The notes under the pieces are model-generated. The model was not told where the DNA came from, ran no database searches, and saw only the letters and a list, made by a program, of their open reading frames with translations. A program made the translations under genes and the position numbers. From positions 62,001 through 126,000 of the forward strand of contig NZ_NFLI01000001.1 of the NCBI RefSeq assembly GCF_002160825.1: a DNA stretch of 64,000 nt, written 5' to 3'. The stretch's first letter is position 1, and the number at the start of each line of letters is the position of its first letter. This document shows, piece after piece, positions 41,058 to 49,873 of this stretch. The stretch comes from Lachnoclostridium sp. An131. GTDB taxonomy: Bacteria > Bacillota > Clostridia > Lachnospirales > Lachnospiraceae.

Positions 41058-44000
41058 ATGAAAGCATTTCTGGAACCATTTCGACAATTAGGGATATACG
41101 AAGAGCTGGAGAAGCGCCTGAAGAAGAACAGGGGACTTCTTTTGCTGTCCGGCTGCGTGGATTCCCAGAAGGTTCATGCGGCCAGCAGCCTGTGGCAGGG
41201 CTATCCCTACCGGATGATCCTGACCTACAGCGAGCAGAAGGCCAGGGAAATCTACGAGGACTGCCGGTATTTTGACCGGGAGACGGTGCTGTATCAGGCC
41301 AAGGATTTTCTGTTTTTTCATGCAGACATTCAGGGAAATCTGCTGGTGCAGCAGAGGGTGCGGGCGCTGCAGGCCCTGCTGGAGAAAAAGGAGGTCACAA
41401 TCGTCACGACCTTCGACGGCCTGATGGACCGGCTGCGCCCATTGGAGCAGGTGAAAAAAGAGATTCTGACCATCGGGCAGGACAGTATCATAGAGCTGAA
41501 GGCTCTCACGGAAAAGCTGGTGCGCTTAGGCTACGAGCGGACAGGACAGGTAGAGGCGCCGGGACAGTTTGCAGTCCGCGGAGGCATCGTGGACATCTAT
41601 GCCCTGACGGAGGACGCGCCCTGGCGGATCGAGCTGTGGGACGACGAGGTGGATTCCATCCGCAGCTTTGATGTGGAGAGCCAGCGCTCCATGGAAAATG
41701 TCAGCGAAATTGTACTTTACCCGGCGGCGGAGCCGGTTCCCGGAGAAAAGGAGGAGGCCGTCAGCTTCCTGGATTATTTTGATCCCGGACAGACCCTTTT
41801 CTTCCTGGATGAACCTGCGAGGCTTCTGGAAAAGGGAAGAACGGTAGAAAAGGAATTTCAGGAGAGCATGGCCAACCGGGCGGAGCGCGGGGAGGCGCTG
41901 CCGGAGGAGGCCAGGCTCCTGTACGGCAGTGATGAGATTACAGCCCGGCTGAATCAGAAGAACTGCGTGGGCCTGTGCCTGATGGACCAGAAGGCGTCCG
42001 AGTGGGAGGTAAACGGGAGATACCAGGTAGAAGCCCGCTCTGTCAATCCCTACAACAACAGCTTTGAGATGCTGGTGAAGGATTTGAAGCGCTGGAAGCG
42101 GGAAAAATATTCCGTGATCCTGATGTGCGCCTCCGGAACCAGGGCGAAAAGGCTGGCGGCGGATCTGCAGGAGCAGGAGCTGAACAGCTTTTACAGCGAG
42201 GATCCGGAGCGGGTGGTGCAGCCCTCCGAGATTATGGTGGTGCACGGCAGCCTGCACAGGGGCTACGAGTATCCGCTGATCCGTTTTGCCGTTTTGTCTG
42301 AGACGGACATTTTCGGACGGGAAAGGAAAAAGCGAAGGAAGCAGAAGGTCTACGAGGGCCAGAAAATCCAGAGCTTTTCCGAGCTGAAGCCCGGAGATTA
42401 TGTGGTGCATGAAAATCATGGCCTTGGTATCTACCGCGGTATCGAGAAGGTGGAAGTAGACAAGGTCATGAAGGACTATATCAAGATTGAGTACGCCAAG
42501 GGCGGGAATCTCTATATTCTGGCGACTCAGCTTGAGATGATACAGAAGTACGCGGGCTCCGACGCCAGAAAGCCGAAGCTGAACCGGCTGGGAGGCAGCG
42601 AATGGACCCGGACCAAATCACGGGTCCGGGGAGCGGTCCAGGAGGTGGCGAAGGATCTGGTGGAGCTTTATGCGGCCCGCCAGCAGAAGGACGGCTACGC
42701 TTACGGGCCCGATACCGTCTGGCAGACAGAATTTGAAGAGCTGTTTCCCTTTGAGGAGACGGCAGATCAGCAGCTGGCGATTGAGGCGACCAAAAAGGAT
42801 ATGGAGAGCACAAAGATCATGGACCGGCTGATCTGCGGGGATGTGGGCTACGGAAAGACGGAGATTGCTATCCGGGCAGCCTTCAAGGCAGTTCAGGAGA
42901 ATAAGCAGGTAGTCTATCTGGTGCCGACGACGATCCTCGCCCAGCAGCATTACAATACCTTTGTGCAGCGCATGAAGGATTTCCCGGTCCGAGTGGATCT
43001 GCTGTGCCGTTTCCGGACACCCACGGAACAGAAAAGGACGGTGGCGGATCTGAAAAAGGGACTGGTGGATATCGTGATCGGAACACACCGGGTTCTGTCT
43101 GCCGATGTGGAGTTTAAGGATCTGGGGCTGCTGATCATTGATGAGGAGCAGCGCTTCGGCGTGGCTCATAAGGAAAAAATCAAAAAGCTTAAGGAAAACA
43201 TTGATGTGCTGACATTGACGGCCACACCGATTCCAAGGACGCTCCATATGAGCCTGATCGGAATCCGTGATATGAGCGTACTGGAGGAAGCGCCCCAGGA
43301 TAGGCTTCCGATCCAGACCTACGTCATGGAGTATGACAGCGAGATGGTGCGGGCCGCCATCAGCAGGGAGCTGGGACGCGGCGGACAGGTCTACTATGTT
43401 TACAACCGCGTCAACAATATCGCTGAGGTGACGGCTCAGATCGCTGAGCTTGTCCCTGAGGCGAACGTAGCCTTCGCGCATGGACAGATGAGGGAGCATG
43501 AGCTGGAGAAAATCATGTATGATTTCATCGCGGGGGAGATCGACGTGCTGGTATCCACGACAATTATTGAGACAGGGCTGGATATCTCGAATGTGAACAC
43601 CATGATTATTCACGATGCGGATAATATGGGGCTTTCTCAGCTCTATCAGCTGAGGGGGCGCGTGGGGCGCTCCAGCAGAACCGCATACGCCTTCCTGATG
43701 TACCGGAAGGATAAGATGCTCAAGGAGGTAGCCGAAAAGAGGCTGGGAGCGATCCGGGAATTCACGGAGCTGGGAAGCGGCTTTAAGATTGCCATGCGCG
43801 ATCTGGAAATCCGGGGAGCAGGCAATCTGCTGGGCGAGCAGCAGCATGGACACATGCAGGCGGTCGGCTATGATCTCTACTGCAAGATGCTCAATGAGGC
43901 GGTGAAGAAGCAGAAGGGGACAGCTCTTCCGGAGGAAGAGTTTGAAACCATGGTGGATATGGAGCTGGATGCTTATATTCCCGACACCTATATTCGAAAT

Positions 44001-44399
44001 GAGAGCCAAAAGCTGGATATCTATAAGCGGATTGCGGGAATCGAGTCCGCGGAGGAATGCGAGGATATGCAGGATGAGCTCCTTGACCGGTTCGGCGATC
44101 TGCCCCGTCCGGTGCAGAATCTGCTGAAGGTGGCGGATCTGAAGGTAAAGGCGCATCATGTCTATGTAAAGGAGCTGGTGGAGCGTCCGGACGAAATCCG
44201 GCTGATGCTCTACGAGAGAGCCAGGCTGAACCCGGCGGCGCTGCCGGAGTTCCTTGCAGGCTTCGGGGACAGAATGAAGTTTACGGCTGGAGAGAAGCCG
44301 GCTCTTTATTACCGCAGGAAGAAAAACAGCCGGGGAGAGGAGACAGACGCCCTGAAGCTTCTGGGAGAAATCCTGGACAAAATGGAGGCTCTTCTGTAA
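41058..44399 (+). CDS. mfd: Transcription-repair coupling factor
   Basis: An 1113-residue Mfd, which removes RNA polymerase stalled at DNA lesions and recruits UvrA. The N-terminal UvrB-like region comes first (1-430), then the polymerase-interacting domain with [16 protein letters not shown] near 446, the RecG-like motor with Walker [12 protein letters not shown] near 594 and Walker [10 protein letters not shown] near 694, [16 protein letters not shown], and the C-terminal TRCF domain (DAYIPDTYI near 975). All motifs are intact and the length is normal. It is coupled to pth and is followed by two parvulin-type lipoprotein genes. Confidence 0.97.
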   Translation: MKAFLEPFRQLGIYEELEKRLKKNRGLLLLSGCVDSQKVHAASSLWQGYPYRMILTYSEQKAREIYEDCRYFDRETVLYQAKDFLFFHADIQGNLLVQQRVRALQALLEKKEVTIVTTFDGLMDRLRPLEQVKKEILTIGQDSIIELKALTEKLVRLGYERTGQVEAPGQFAVRGGIVDIYALTEDAPWRIELWDDEVDSIRSFDVESQRSMENVSEIVLYPAAEPVPGEKEEAVSFLDYFDPGQTLFFLDEPARLLEKGRTVEKEFQESMANRAERGEALPEEARLLYGSDEITARLNQKNCVGLCLMDQKASEWEVNGRYQVEARSVNPYNNSFEMLVKDLKRWKREKYSVILMCASGTRAKRLAADLQEQELNSFYSEDPERVVQPSEIMVVHGSLHRGYEYPLIRFAVLSETDIFGRERKKRRKQKVYEGQKIQSFSELKPGDYVVHENHGLGIYRGIEKVEVDKVMKDYIKIEYAKGGNLYILATQLEMIQKYAGSDARKPKLNRLGGSEWTRTKSRVRGAVQEVAKDLVELYAARQQKDGYAYGPDTVWQTEFEELFPFEETADQQLAIEATKKDMESTKIMDRLICGDVGYGKTEIAIRAAFKAVQENKQVVYLVPTTILAQQHYNTFVQRMKDFPVRVDLLCRFRTPTEQKRTVADLKKGLVDIVIGTHRVLSADVEFKDLGLLIIDEEQRFGVAHKEKIKKLKENIDVLTLTATPIPRTLHMSLIGIRDMSVLEEAPQDRLPIQTYVMEYDSEMVRAAISRELGRGGQVYYVYNRVNNIAEVTAQIAELVPEANVAFAHGQMREHELEKIMYDFIAGEIDVLVSTTIIETGLDISNVNTMIIHDADNMGLSQLYQLRGRVGRSSRTAYAFLMYRKDKMLKEVAEKRLGAIREFTELGSGFKIAMRDLEIRGAGNLLGEQQHGHMQAVGYDLYCKMLNEAVKKQKGTALPEEEFETMVDMELDAYIPDTYIRNESQKLDIYKRIAGIESAEECEDMQDELLDRFGDLPRPVQNLLKVADLKVKAHHVYVKELVERPDEIRLMLYERARLNPAALPEFLAGFGDRMKFTAGEKPALYYRRKKNSRGEETDALKLLGEILDKMEALL

Positions 44400-44453
44400 C
44401 AGGCAGGGCTTTGGCTGCGGCAGGCAGACAGGAACCGCTGGAGGTGGCAAAGG

Positions 44454-45557
44454 ATGAAGCAAAGGAAAAGAAAACAGGAAGTATTTTCGAACATTTCAAT
44501 CAGAGGGCTGCTGCTTGCGGCTCTGTTGGGAATCTCCGCAGCAGCGCTGTCAGGCTGCGGCGGCGCACAGAGTGGAAGGAATGCAGGAAACGTGCAGGAC
44601 GGCAGCACGGCGCGGGAAGCGGCAGAAGAGGAAGGGACTCCCGTAGCGTATCTGGGGGACGAGGCGGTTTATCTTGACGAAGCGCTGTTTTACACCAGGA
44701 TGCTGCAGGAGCAGTGGGAGTACGCTTACTACCAGGATTTCGGAAGTGAAATGTGGCAGCAGGAGGCGGCGGAAAGCGGGCAGACGCTGGAAGAGACGCT
44801 AAAAGGGGACGTCATGTCCCTGCTCACAGAGCTCCATTTGCTCTGCGCGCATGCGGAAGAGTATGGAGCAGCGCTGACAGAGCAGGCTCAGGCAGAGATT
44901 GCCCAGCGCGCGCGGAATTTTATGGAAAGCAATACGCCTGAGGTTCTGGAGGCAGCTGGCGCAACGGTAGAAAGCGTGGAGCGGTATCTGACCCGGAACG
45001 AGCTGGCGGCTCTGACAGCAGAGCTGATTCAGAACGGATACGAGCCGGAGATAGACGAGGACGAGGCAAGGGTCGGGAAGCTGACGTACTGTCTGTTTTC
45101 CGCGACAGGAACCTATGACACGGAGGGAAATTATACTCCGTTTACAGAGGAAGAGAAGGAGGAGATCCGGAAGCAGTCGGAGGAATTTGCGGCCAGGGCA
45201 CAGGAGCTGGGAGATATCGCGGCGGCAGGCGAGGAGGCGTCCCGTACAGTGATAGACGCTTATTTCAATGACAGTACGAACGGCGGCACACACCCGGATG
45301 TGGCAGACGCGGTACGCGGCATGGAGACGGGGCAGGTGTCCGGGCCGATTGAGACAGAGGATGGCTGGTATGTGGTTCAGAGGGTATCTGATTATGATGA
45401 AAGCGCCACGGAGGATAACCTGGAGGCCATGAAGGCGCAGGCGAAGGAAGAATATCTGATGAGCCTGGAGGCGGAGTGGGAAGCGGAGACGCCGCTGGAG
45501 ATAGAGGAAGAGGTCTGGGAGACCGTCCGTGTGGACAAAATGCTGACAGCAGTTTGA
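44454..45557 (+). CDS. Parvulin-type peptidyl-prolyl isomerase lipoprotein 1
   Basis: A 367-residue exported foldase. The signal peptide ends SAAALSGC with lipid-anchored Cys35. An N-terminal helical SurA/PrsA-like region (about 55-190) precedes a diverged PpiC domain (about 195-330), in which MRGMETGQVSGPIETEDGWYV-type sequence (here RGMETGQVSGPIETEDGWY) is the conserved C-terminal part. It probably helps secreted proteins fold outside the membrane. The central PpiC motif is weaker than usual, so the isomerase activity is less sure than the family. GGAGGTGGCAAAGG precedes the ATG. A second related lipoprotein follows. Confidence 0.82.
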   Translation: MKQRKRKQEVFSNISIRGLLLAALLGISAAALSGCGGAQSGRNAGNVQDGSTAREAAEEEGTPVAYLGDEAVYLDEALFYTRMLQEQWEYAYYQDFGSEMWQQEAAESGQTLEETLKGDVMSLLTELHLLCAHAEEYGAALTEQAQAEIAQRARNFMESNTPEVLEAAGATVESVERYLTRNELAALTAELIQNGYEPEIDEDEARVGKLTYCLFSATGTYDTEGNYTPFTEEEKEEIRKQSEEFAARAQELGDIAAAGEEASRTVIDAYFNDSTNGGTHPDVADAVRGMETGQVSGPIETEDGWYVVQRVSDYDESATEDNLEAMKAQAKEEYLMSLEAEWEAETPLEIEEEVWETVRVDKMLTAV

Positions 45558-45637
45558 GAGCAGTGCCGGTCCGGGCGGGAGACAAAAGCTTTTCTGCGGC
45601 TGAACTGTGAAAAGTTTATGACTGGGGCAAGAAAGCC

Positions 45638-45666
45638 TTGCCGGACAGAGAAAAAGCGTCTATAAT
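45638..45666 (+). promoter_or_regulatory. Promoter of the second parvulin-type lipoprotein
   Basis: TTGCCG (45638-45643), 17-bp spacer, perfect TATAAT (45661-45666), so the second gene can be expressed independently of mfd. Confidence 0.65.
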
Positions 45667-45705
45667 AGACAATAAATGTTTTACAGATAGGAAGGATTTA
45701 CAGAT

Positions 45706-46836
45706 ATGATGAGAAAAGGAATAGCTGTACTGGTATCTGCGCTGGTGCTTTCCACTGCCATGAGCGGCTGCGGAAAGGAAACAGTGCTGGACGGAACCGA
45801 GACAGCGGCAACTCTTGACGACACGGTAAATATGACTCTGGGAGAGTTTAATCTGATGCTCCGTTATCAGCAGGCTCAGATGGAAAGCACCTACGCTTCT
45901 CTGTTTGGGACTACAAACTTTTACGGACAGGATTCCGGCACAGGAACGACCTATGGAGAGACAGCGAAGGAAAGCCTTCTGGAGCAGTTTCAGGAGCTCT
46001 ATGTGCTGGAGGCAGAGGCACCGAACTATGGCGTAGAACTGACGGACGAAGAAAAGGCGGCTATCACAGAGGCGGCAGTTCAGTTTGTCGAGGATAATAC
46101 CGAGAAGACTAGGAACGCCCTTGGGGCTGATCAGGCATCGGTAGAGCGCCTTCTGACGCTTGCGACGATTCAGGACAAGATGTATGATGTGCTGACGGCG
46201 GATGTGGACACAGAGGTGTCTGATGAAGAGGCGGCCCAGAAACGGATTTCCTATGTTTTTGTATCTACACAGGGAACAGAGGTAGATGAGGAGGGAAATA
46301 CGGTAGAGCTGACGGAGGAAGAGAAGCAGGCGGTAAGAGACCGTCTTCAGGCGGTACTTGACGATGCCGCCGAGAGCGGCGATCTGGCGGCTGCCATAGA
46401 AGCGGCGAACGAGGAGGCCGGGGAGGATGAGCAGATTTCTTCTGCCACGGAGATTACCTATGGCGCAGACACCACGACAGTGGCGGATGTAGTCAAGGAA
46501 GCGGCGGATCAGCTCTCCGACGGCGAGATTGCCCCCATTGTGGAGACGGACACCGGATATTACGGAGTACAGATGCTCAGCACCTACGATGAAGAAGCAA
46601 CAGCGGCAGAGAAGGAAAATATCATTCAGGAGCGCCGGAATACCCTGTATCAGGAGCAGTGCGCTGCGCTGGAAGAGAACCACACGTTTACGACGGTGGA
46701 CAGCGCTCTGGACAAGCTGACCTTCGACAGAGTGTACTATGTGGATACAACTGCCACAGGTACGGATACCGGTACGGAATCTGAGACGGAGACAGATACA
46801 GGCACAGAGTCTGAGACAGACGCAGCTGCAGAGTAA
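45706..46836 (+). CDS. Parvulin-type peptidyl-prolyl isomerase lipoprotein 2
   Basis: A 376-residue lipoprotein, signal peptide ending TAMSGC (Cys22). The N-terminal helical part (NMTLGEFNLMLRYQQAQM) and the PpiC region (RISYVFVSTQGTEVDEEGN, then VVKEAADQLSDGEIAPIVETD and TGYYGVQMLSTYD) match PrsA/SurA-like foldases. It ends in a Thr/Glu/Ser-rich tail. It is a paralogue of the gene before it, with its own promoter and a very stable terminator, and AGGAAGG before the start. Client proteins are unknown. Confidence 0.87.
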   Translation: MMRKGIAVLVSALVLSTAMSGCGKETVLDGTETAATLDDTVNMTLGEFNLMLRYQQAQMESTYASLFGTTNFYGQDSGTGTTYGETAKESLLEQFQELYVLEAEAPNYGVELTDEEKAAITEAAVQFVEDNTEKTRNALGADQASVERLLTLATIQDKMYDVLTADVDTEVSDEEAAQKRISYVFVSTQGTEVDEEGNTVELTEEEKQAVRDRLQAVLDDAAESGDLAAAIEAANEEAGEDEQISSATEITYGADTTTVADVVKEAADQLSDGEIAPIVETDTGYYGVQMLSTYDEEATAAEKENIIQERRNTLYQEQCAALEENHTFTTVDSALDKLTFDRVYYVDTTATGTDTGTESETETDTGTESETDAAAE

Positions 46837-46898
46837 CATGCGGAAGGACAAAAACGAGGCTGGCGGCTGACAGCAGTTTGCAGCCTCTGATGAATAAG

Positions 46899-46966
46899 AA
46901 GGAGACAGTTCCGTGAAATTCAGGTCGTTGAGATCCTGAATTTCACGGAACTGTCTCCTTTTTTCA
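46899..46966 (+). terminator. Very long terminator after the foldase genes
   Basis: A perfect 26-bp stem, 46899-46924 with 46935-46960, arms starting AAGGAGACAG, 10-base loop, T-run through 46964. It insulates the foldase genes from the riboswitch-controlled operon. Confidence 0.92.
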
Positions 46967-46990
46967 TAATATCCTGCCGCAAGGAAATGG

Positions 46991-47019
46991 TTGCCATCAG
47001 GCAGAAGCGGTGCTATAAT
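46991..47019 (+). promoter_or_regulatory. Promoter of the cobalamin-riboswitch operon
   Basis: TTGCCA (46991-46996), 17-bp spacer, TATAAT (47014-47019), about 40 bp before the riboswitch. Confidence 0.75.
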
Positions 47020-47056
47020 GATTTCAGCGGATTTATCTGAAAATTGAATGAAAAAC

Positions 47057-47210
47057 AGTTGGTGCCGCAAAAGACTGCGGAGAATAGGGAAACAGGTGAA
47101 AGGCCTGTGCGATCTCGTCACTGTATGCAGGAGCAGATTGCCAATATGTCACTGAGTAATCGGGAAGACGGCAATGTGCGCCAGACTGCGAGCCAGGAGA
47201 CCTGCCAGCT
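47057..47210 (+). ncRNA. Cobalamin (AdoCbl-type) riboswitch
   Basis: The order of conserved blocks is diagnostic: GGTGCC at 47061, AATAGGGAAACAGGTGAAAG (47083-47102), CCTGTGCG and TCACTGTATG, then GCCAATATGTCACTG, CGGGAAGACGGC, and the B12 box AGCCAGGAGACCTGCC at about 47191-47206. Class I versus II was not resolved. Binding of a corrinoid normally shuts the downstream genes off. It lies 250 bases before the CbiK gene and a terminator sits between. Confidence 0.95.
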
Positions 47211-47351
47211 GTGGTACGGGGATGACAGATTCCAGATCACGAGGTTTGATTGTACCGAAATACGCTTCCGGCCAGCAGGAGCATGTACCTGCCGGTGGAA
47301 GGCAGTTTCCTGCAATCCAGCTGCTTTATGCGTTGGATTTTTGTTTTTCGT

Positions 47352-47393
47352 CCCTTTTTATACCTGTATCTGGTATTGAAAGGGTATTTTTTT
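47352..47393 (+). terminator. Intrinsic terminator, likely riboswitch expression platform
   Basis: CCCTTTTTATACC (47352-47364) pairs with GGTATTGAAAGGG (47372-47384), with one mismatch and one G-U, followed by TATTTTTTTG (47385-47394). It is placed to stop transcription before the operon when ligand is bound. Confidence 0.75.
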
Positions 47394-47461
47394 GTCCATT
47401 TGAGAGCAGATACAGAGGAGCTCAGAAAATCCGCAAGTAAATTTCCAGGGAGGAAAAAGGA

Positions 47462-48703
47462 ATGAAGAAAAAAATCGTAGCTTTAGTGTGTATGGCAGCG
47501 TTTACATGCGCGCTGCTGGCAGGCTGCGGCTCAGGCGCCGCAGATACTGCGGATACCGCGGCTGAGACGACGGAAGAGACAGCGGACGCGGCAGAAGAGG
47601 CAGATTCAGCGGACGAGACGGAAGCGGTTTCGGATCAGGAAGCGGCAGACAATGTGGCGGCGTTGATTGACGCGATCTATGTCCAGCAGAGGACGGATGA
47701 GACGGACGCACAGTGCGCTGCGGCAAAGGAGGCCTGGGACACTCTGACGGACGCTCAGAAGGAGCTGGTGGCAGGTGAGAATGCAGATCCGGATTATTTC
47801 GGCAGAGATACCGGCGACGCGTCGCTGGACGATCCCCGCAATCAGGATGAGATTGGCGAGAATGAGCTTCTGGTCGTAAGCTTCGGCACATCCTTCAACG
47901 ACAGCCGTGTGGAAGACATCAAGGCGATTGAGGATGCGCTGCAGGAGGCTTATCCGGATTGGTCAGTGAGAAGGGCTTTCACAGCTCAGATCATCATCAA
48001 CCATGTGCAGGCCCGGGATGGAGAAGCCATTGACAATATGGAACAGGCGCTGGAGCGCGCGGTGGCAAACGGCGTACAGAATCTGATTATACAGCCCACC
48101 CATCTGATGCACGGCGCAGAATATGATGAGCTGGTGGAAGCTGTGGAAGCTTATCAGGATCAGTTTACATCCGTGGCAGTGGCTGAACCCCTTCTGGGTG
48201 AGGTTGGTTCTGACGCGACTGTGATCAATGAGGACAAGCAGGCTGTGGCAGAGGCTCTGACTGCCGAGGCCGTGGCAGGAGCAGGATATGACAGCGCGGA
48301 GGCAGCGGCAGAAGACGGAACAGCCTTTGTATTTCTGGGACATGGAACCTCTCACACGGCGAACGTATCCTACAGCCAGATGCAGACACAGATGACAGAG
48401 CTTGGATATGACAATGTGTTTATCGGAACTGTTGAGGGCGAGCCGGAGGGAACAGACTGCGAATCCATTATCAGCGCAGTGGCCGAGGCCGGATATACGA
48501 AAGTGGTTCTCCGCCCGCTGATGGTAGTGGCAGGTGATCATGCGAACAACGATATGGCAGGGGAGGACGCTGATTCCTGGCTGAGCATGTTCAACGCTTC
48601 CGGAAGCTTTGAAAGTGTAGACGCGCAGATTGAAGGACTGGGACGGATTGAGGCCATCCAGGATCTCTATGTGGCCCATACGGCGGCAGCAATGAGCGAG
48701 TAA
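47462..48703 (+). CDS. cbiK: Exported CbiK-type cobaltochelatase lipoprotein
   Basis: A 413-residue lipoprotein. The signal peptide ends ALLAGC (Cys22); an acidic Ala/Thr/Glu linker follows, then a short helical segment (AAKEAWDTLTDAQKELV) like the repeats of clostridial surface proteins. From about residue 138 (ELLVVSFGTSFNDSR) it is a CbiK domain with His214 in QPTHLMHG, His294 in FLGHGTSH and His360 in GDHANND. Cytosolic CbiK inserts cobalt into sirohydrochlorin in anaerobic B12 synthesis; a surface-anchored copy cannot easily serve that path and may bind or trim tetrapyrroles or metal. It leads the riboswitch operon, preceded by GGGAGGAAAAAGG. Confidence 0.9.
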   Translation: MKKKIVALVCMAAFTCALLAGCGSGAADTADTAAETTEETADAAEEADSADETEAVSDQEAADNVAALIDAIYVQQRTDETDAQCAAAKEAWDTLTDAQKELVAGENADPDYFGRDTGDASLDDPRNQDEIGENELLVVSFGTSFNDSRVEDIKAIEDALQEAYPDWSVRRAFTAQIIINHVQARDGEAIDNMEQALERAVANGVQNLIIQPTHLMHGAEYDELVEAVEAYQDQFTSVAVAEPLLGEVGSDATVINEDKQAVAEALTAEAVAGAGYDSAEAAAEDGTAFVFLGHGTSHTANVSYSQMQTQMTELGYDNVFIGTVEGEPEGTDCESIISAVAEAGYTKVVLRPLMVVAGDHANNDMAGEDADSWLSMFNASGSFESVDAQIEGLGRIEAIQDLYVAHTAAAMSE

Positions 48704-48716
48704 GGAAGCAGGAAAA

Positions 48717-49250
48717 ATGAAGAAAAAAATGATAACAATCCTGTGTGCGGCCATGCTCGGCTGCGCTCTGCTGGCAGGCTGCGGCTCGGGCGGTTCAGCC
48801 CCCGCAGGCACTGAGACAGAGACAGAAACAGAAACAGCAGCGGAGACAGAAAGTCCGGTCTCTCTGGAGGACGGCGTATATACGGCTGATTTTGACACGG
48901 ACAGCGGCATGTTCCACGTGAGCGAGGCCTGCGGCGGAAAAGGCACTCTGACGGTGGAAGACGGAAAGATGACGATCCACATCTCTCTGGCATCAAAGAA
49001 TATTGTGAACCTGTACCCGGGCCTGGCGGAGGACGCGCAGAAGGAAGGCGCGGTTCTGCTGGAGCCTACGACGGACAGCGTCACCTACAGCGATGGAATC
49101 ACAGAAGAGGTATATGGATTTGATGTTCCGGTGCCTGCGCTGGATGAGGAGTTTGACCTGGCGCTGGTGGGAACGAAGGGAACCTGGTACGATCATAAGG
49201 TTTCCGTGTCGAACCCGGAGCCTGCCGGTGAAGAGCAGGCAGCGCAGTAA
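48717..49250 (+). CDS. NEAT-like surface lipoprotein
   Basis: A 177-residue lipoprotein, signal ending ALLAGC (Cys22), Thr/Glu linker to about residue 45. The single domain (LEDGVYTADFDTDSG to YDHKVSVSNP) has the strand pattern of NEAT (iron-transport-associated) domains, notably GKMTIHISLASKNIVNLYPG and a late LVGTKGTWYDHKV strand. NEAT domains bind haem in Gram-positive surface relays. With a cobalamin riboswitch upstream the ligand here may be a corrinoid or another tetrapyrrole. The gene starts 13 bp after cbiK. The domain call is by eye and moderate. Confidence 0.65.
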   Translation: MKKKMITILCAAMLGCALLAGCGSGGSAPAGTETETETETAAETESPVSLEDGVYTADFDTDSGMFHVSEACGGKGTLTVEDGKMTIHISLASKNIVNLYPGLAEDAQKEGAVLLEPTTDSVTYSDGITEEVYGFDVPVPALDEEFDLALVGTKGTWYDHKVSVSNPEPAGEEQAAQ

Positions 49251-49261
49251 CGGCGGAAGGC

Positions 49262-49330
49262 TGCAGGAGGGGCTGCCGCGGACCTGAGGTCCGCGGCGGC
49301 TTCCGGCTTTCATAAAGCCGGCGCATGGCA
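49262..49330. repeat. Two tandem stem-loops between the NEAT-like genes
   Basis: GCCGCGGACC with GGTCCGCGGC, then CCGGCTTT with AAAGCCGG around CAT. Neither is followed by a T-run, so they look like mRNA-processing or stabilising hairpins inside the operon. Confidence 0.55.
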
Positions 49331-49414
49331 TACGGGGCGCCAGAATCAGCTCCGCGGTTTCTGTGAGAGCGGCAGCCTCTGCGTATGGCGCTGAAAAGGA
49401 TGGAGAAACAGATT

Positions 49415-49873
49415 ATGGAAACAATGGAAAACCAAAAGGAAAATGTCATTCTGCCGGAGGATGGAGCATATACCGTGGAGGTAACGCTGGAAGGCGGCTC
49501 CGGGAGAGCGCAGATCACTTCTCCGGCGGAGTTGGTCATAGAGGGTGGAGAGGCATATGCACGGATTGAATGGAGCAGCTCCCACTACGATTATATGAAG
49601 GTAGATGAGGAGATGTATCTGCCGGTCAATGAGGAAGGAAACTCCGTGTTTGAGATTCTGGTTACGGTGTTTGACGAGCCGGTCGAAATTCTCGCAGAGA
49701 CTACGGCCATGAGCAGGCCACATGAGGTGGAATATACTCTGACCTTTTCGTCAGAGTCGATCTCTTCTGCAGAGGGGACAGACCTTCCGAATGGAATTAT
49801 CTGGGCGGCAGTGGTGATTCTGGCTGCAGCCGCAGCGATATGTCTTGTAAAGAAGAGGAAGAAGGAAAGCTGA
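49415..49873 (+). CDS. NEAT-like membrane protein with C-terminal anchor
   Basis: A 152-residue protein. A NEAT-like domain spans about residues 14-115 (GAYTVEVTLEGGSGRAQITS, EWSSSHYDYMKVDEEMYLPV, HEVEYTLTF), then a membrane helix (GIIWAAVVILAAAAAICLV) and a KKRKKES tail that places the C-terminus inside. The surprise is that no signal peptide is seen. Start chosen at the ATG of METMENQKEN, after GGAGAAACAGATT; ATGs at 49385 and 49400 give no signal sequence either. It touches the BtuF-like start codon. Function is probably to hand a tetrapyrrole to the binding protein, by inference from position. Confidence 0.6.
   Translation: METMENQKENVILPEDGAYTVEVTLEGGSGRAQITSPAELVIEGGEAYARIEWSSSHYDYMKVDEEMYLPVNEEGNSVFEILVTVFDEPVEILAETTAMSRPHEVEYTLTFSSESISSAEGTDLPNGIIWAAVVILAAAAAICLVKKRKKES

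Noticed and set aside
49300-49414. A frameshifted signal peptide for the second NEAT-like protein (SVRAAASAYGA in another frame)
   Set aside because: The preceding residues lack a hydrophobic core and a start codon, so a lost signal peptide cannot be supported from this sequence alone.
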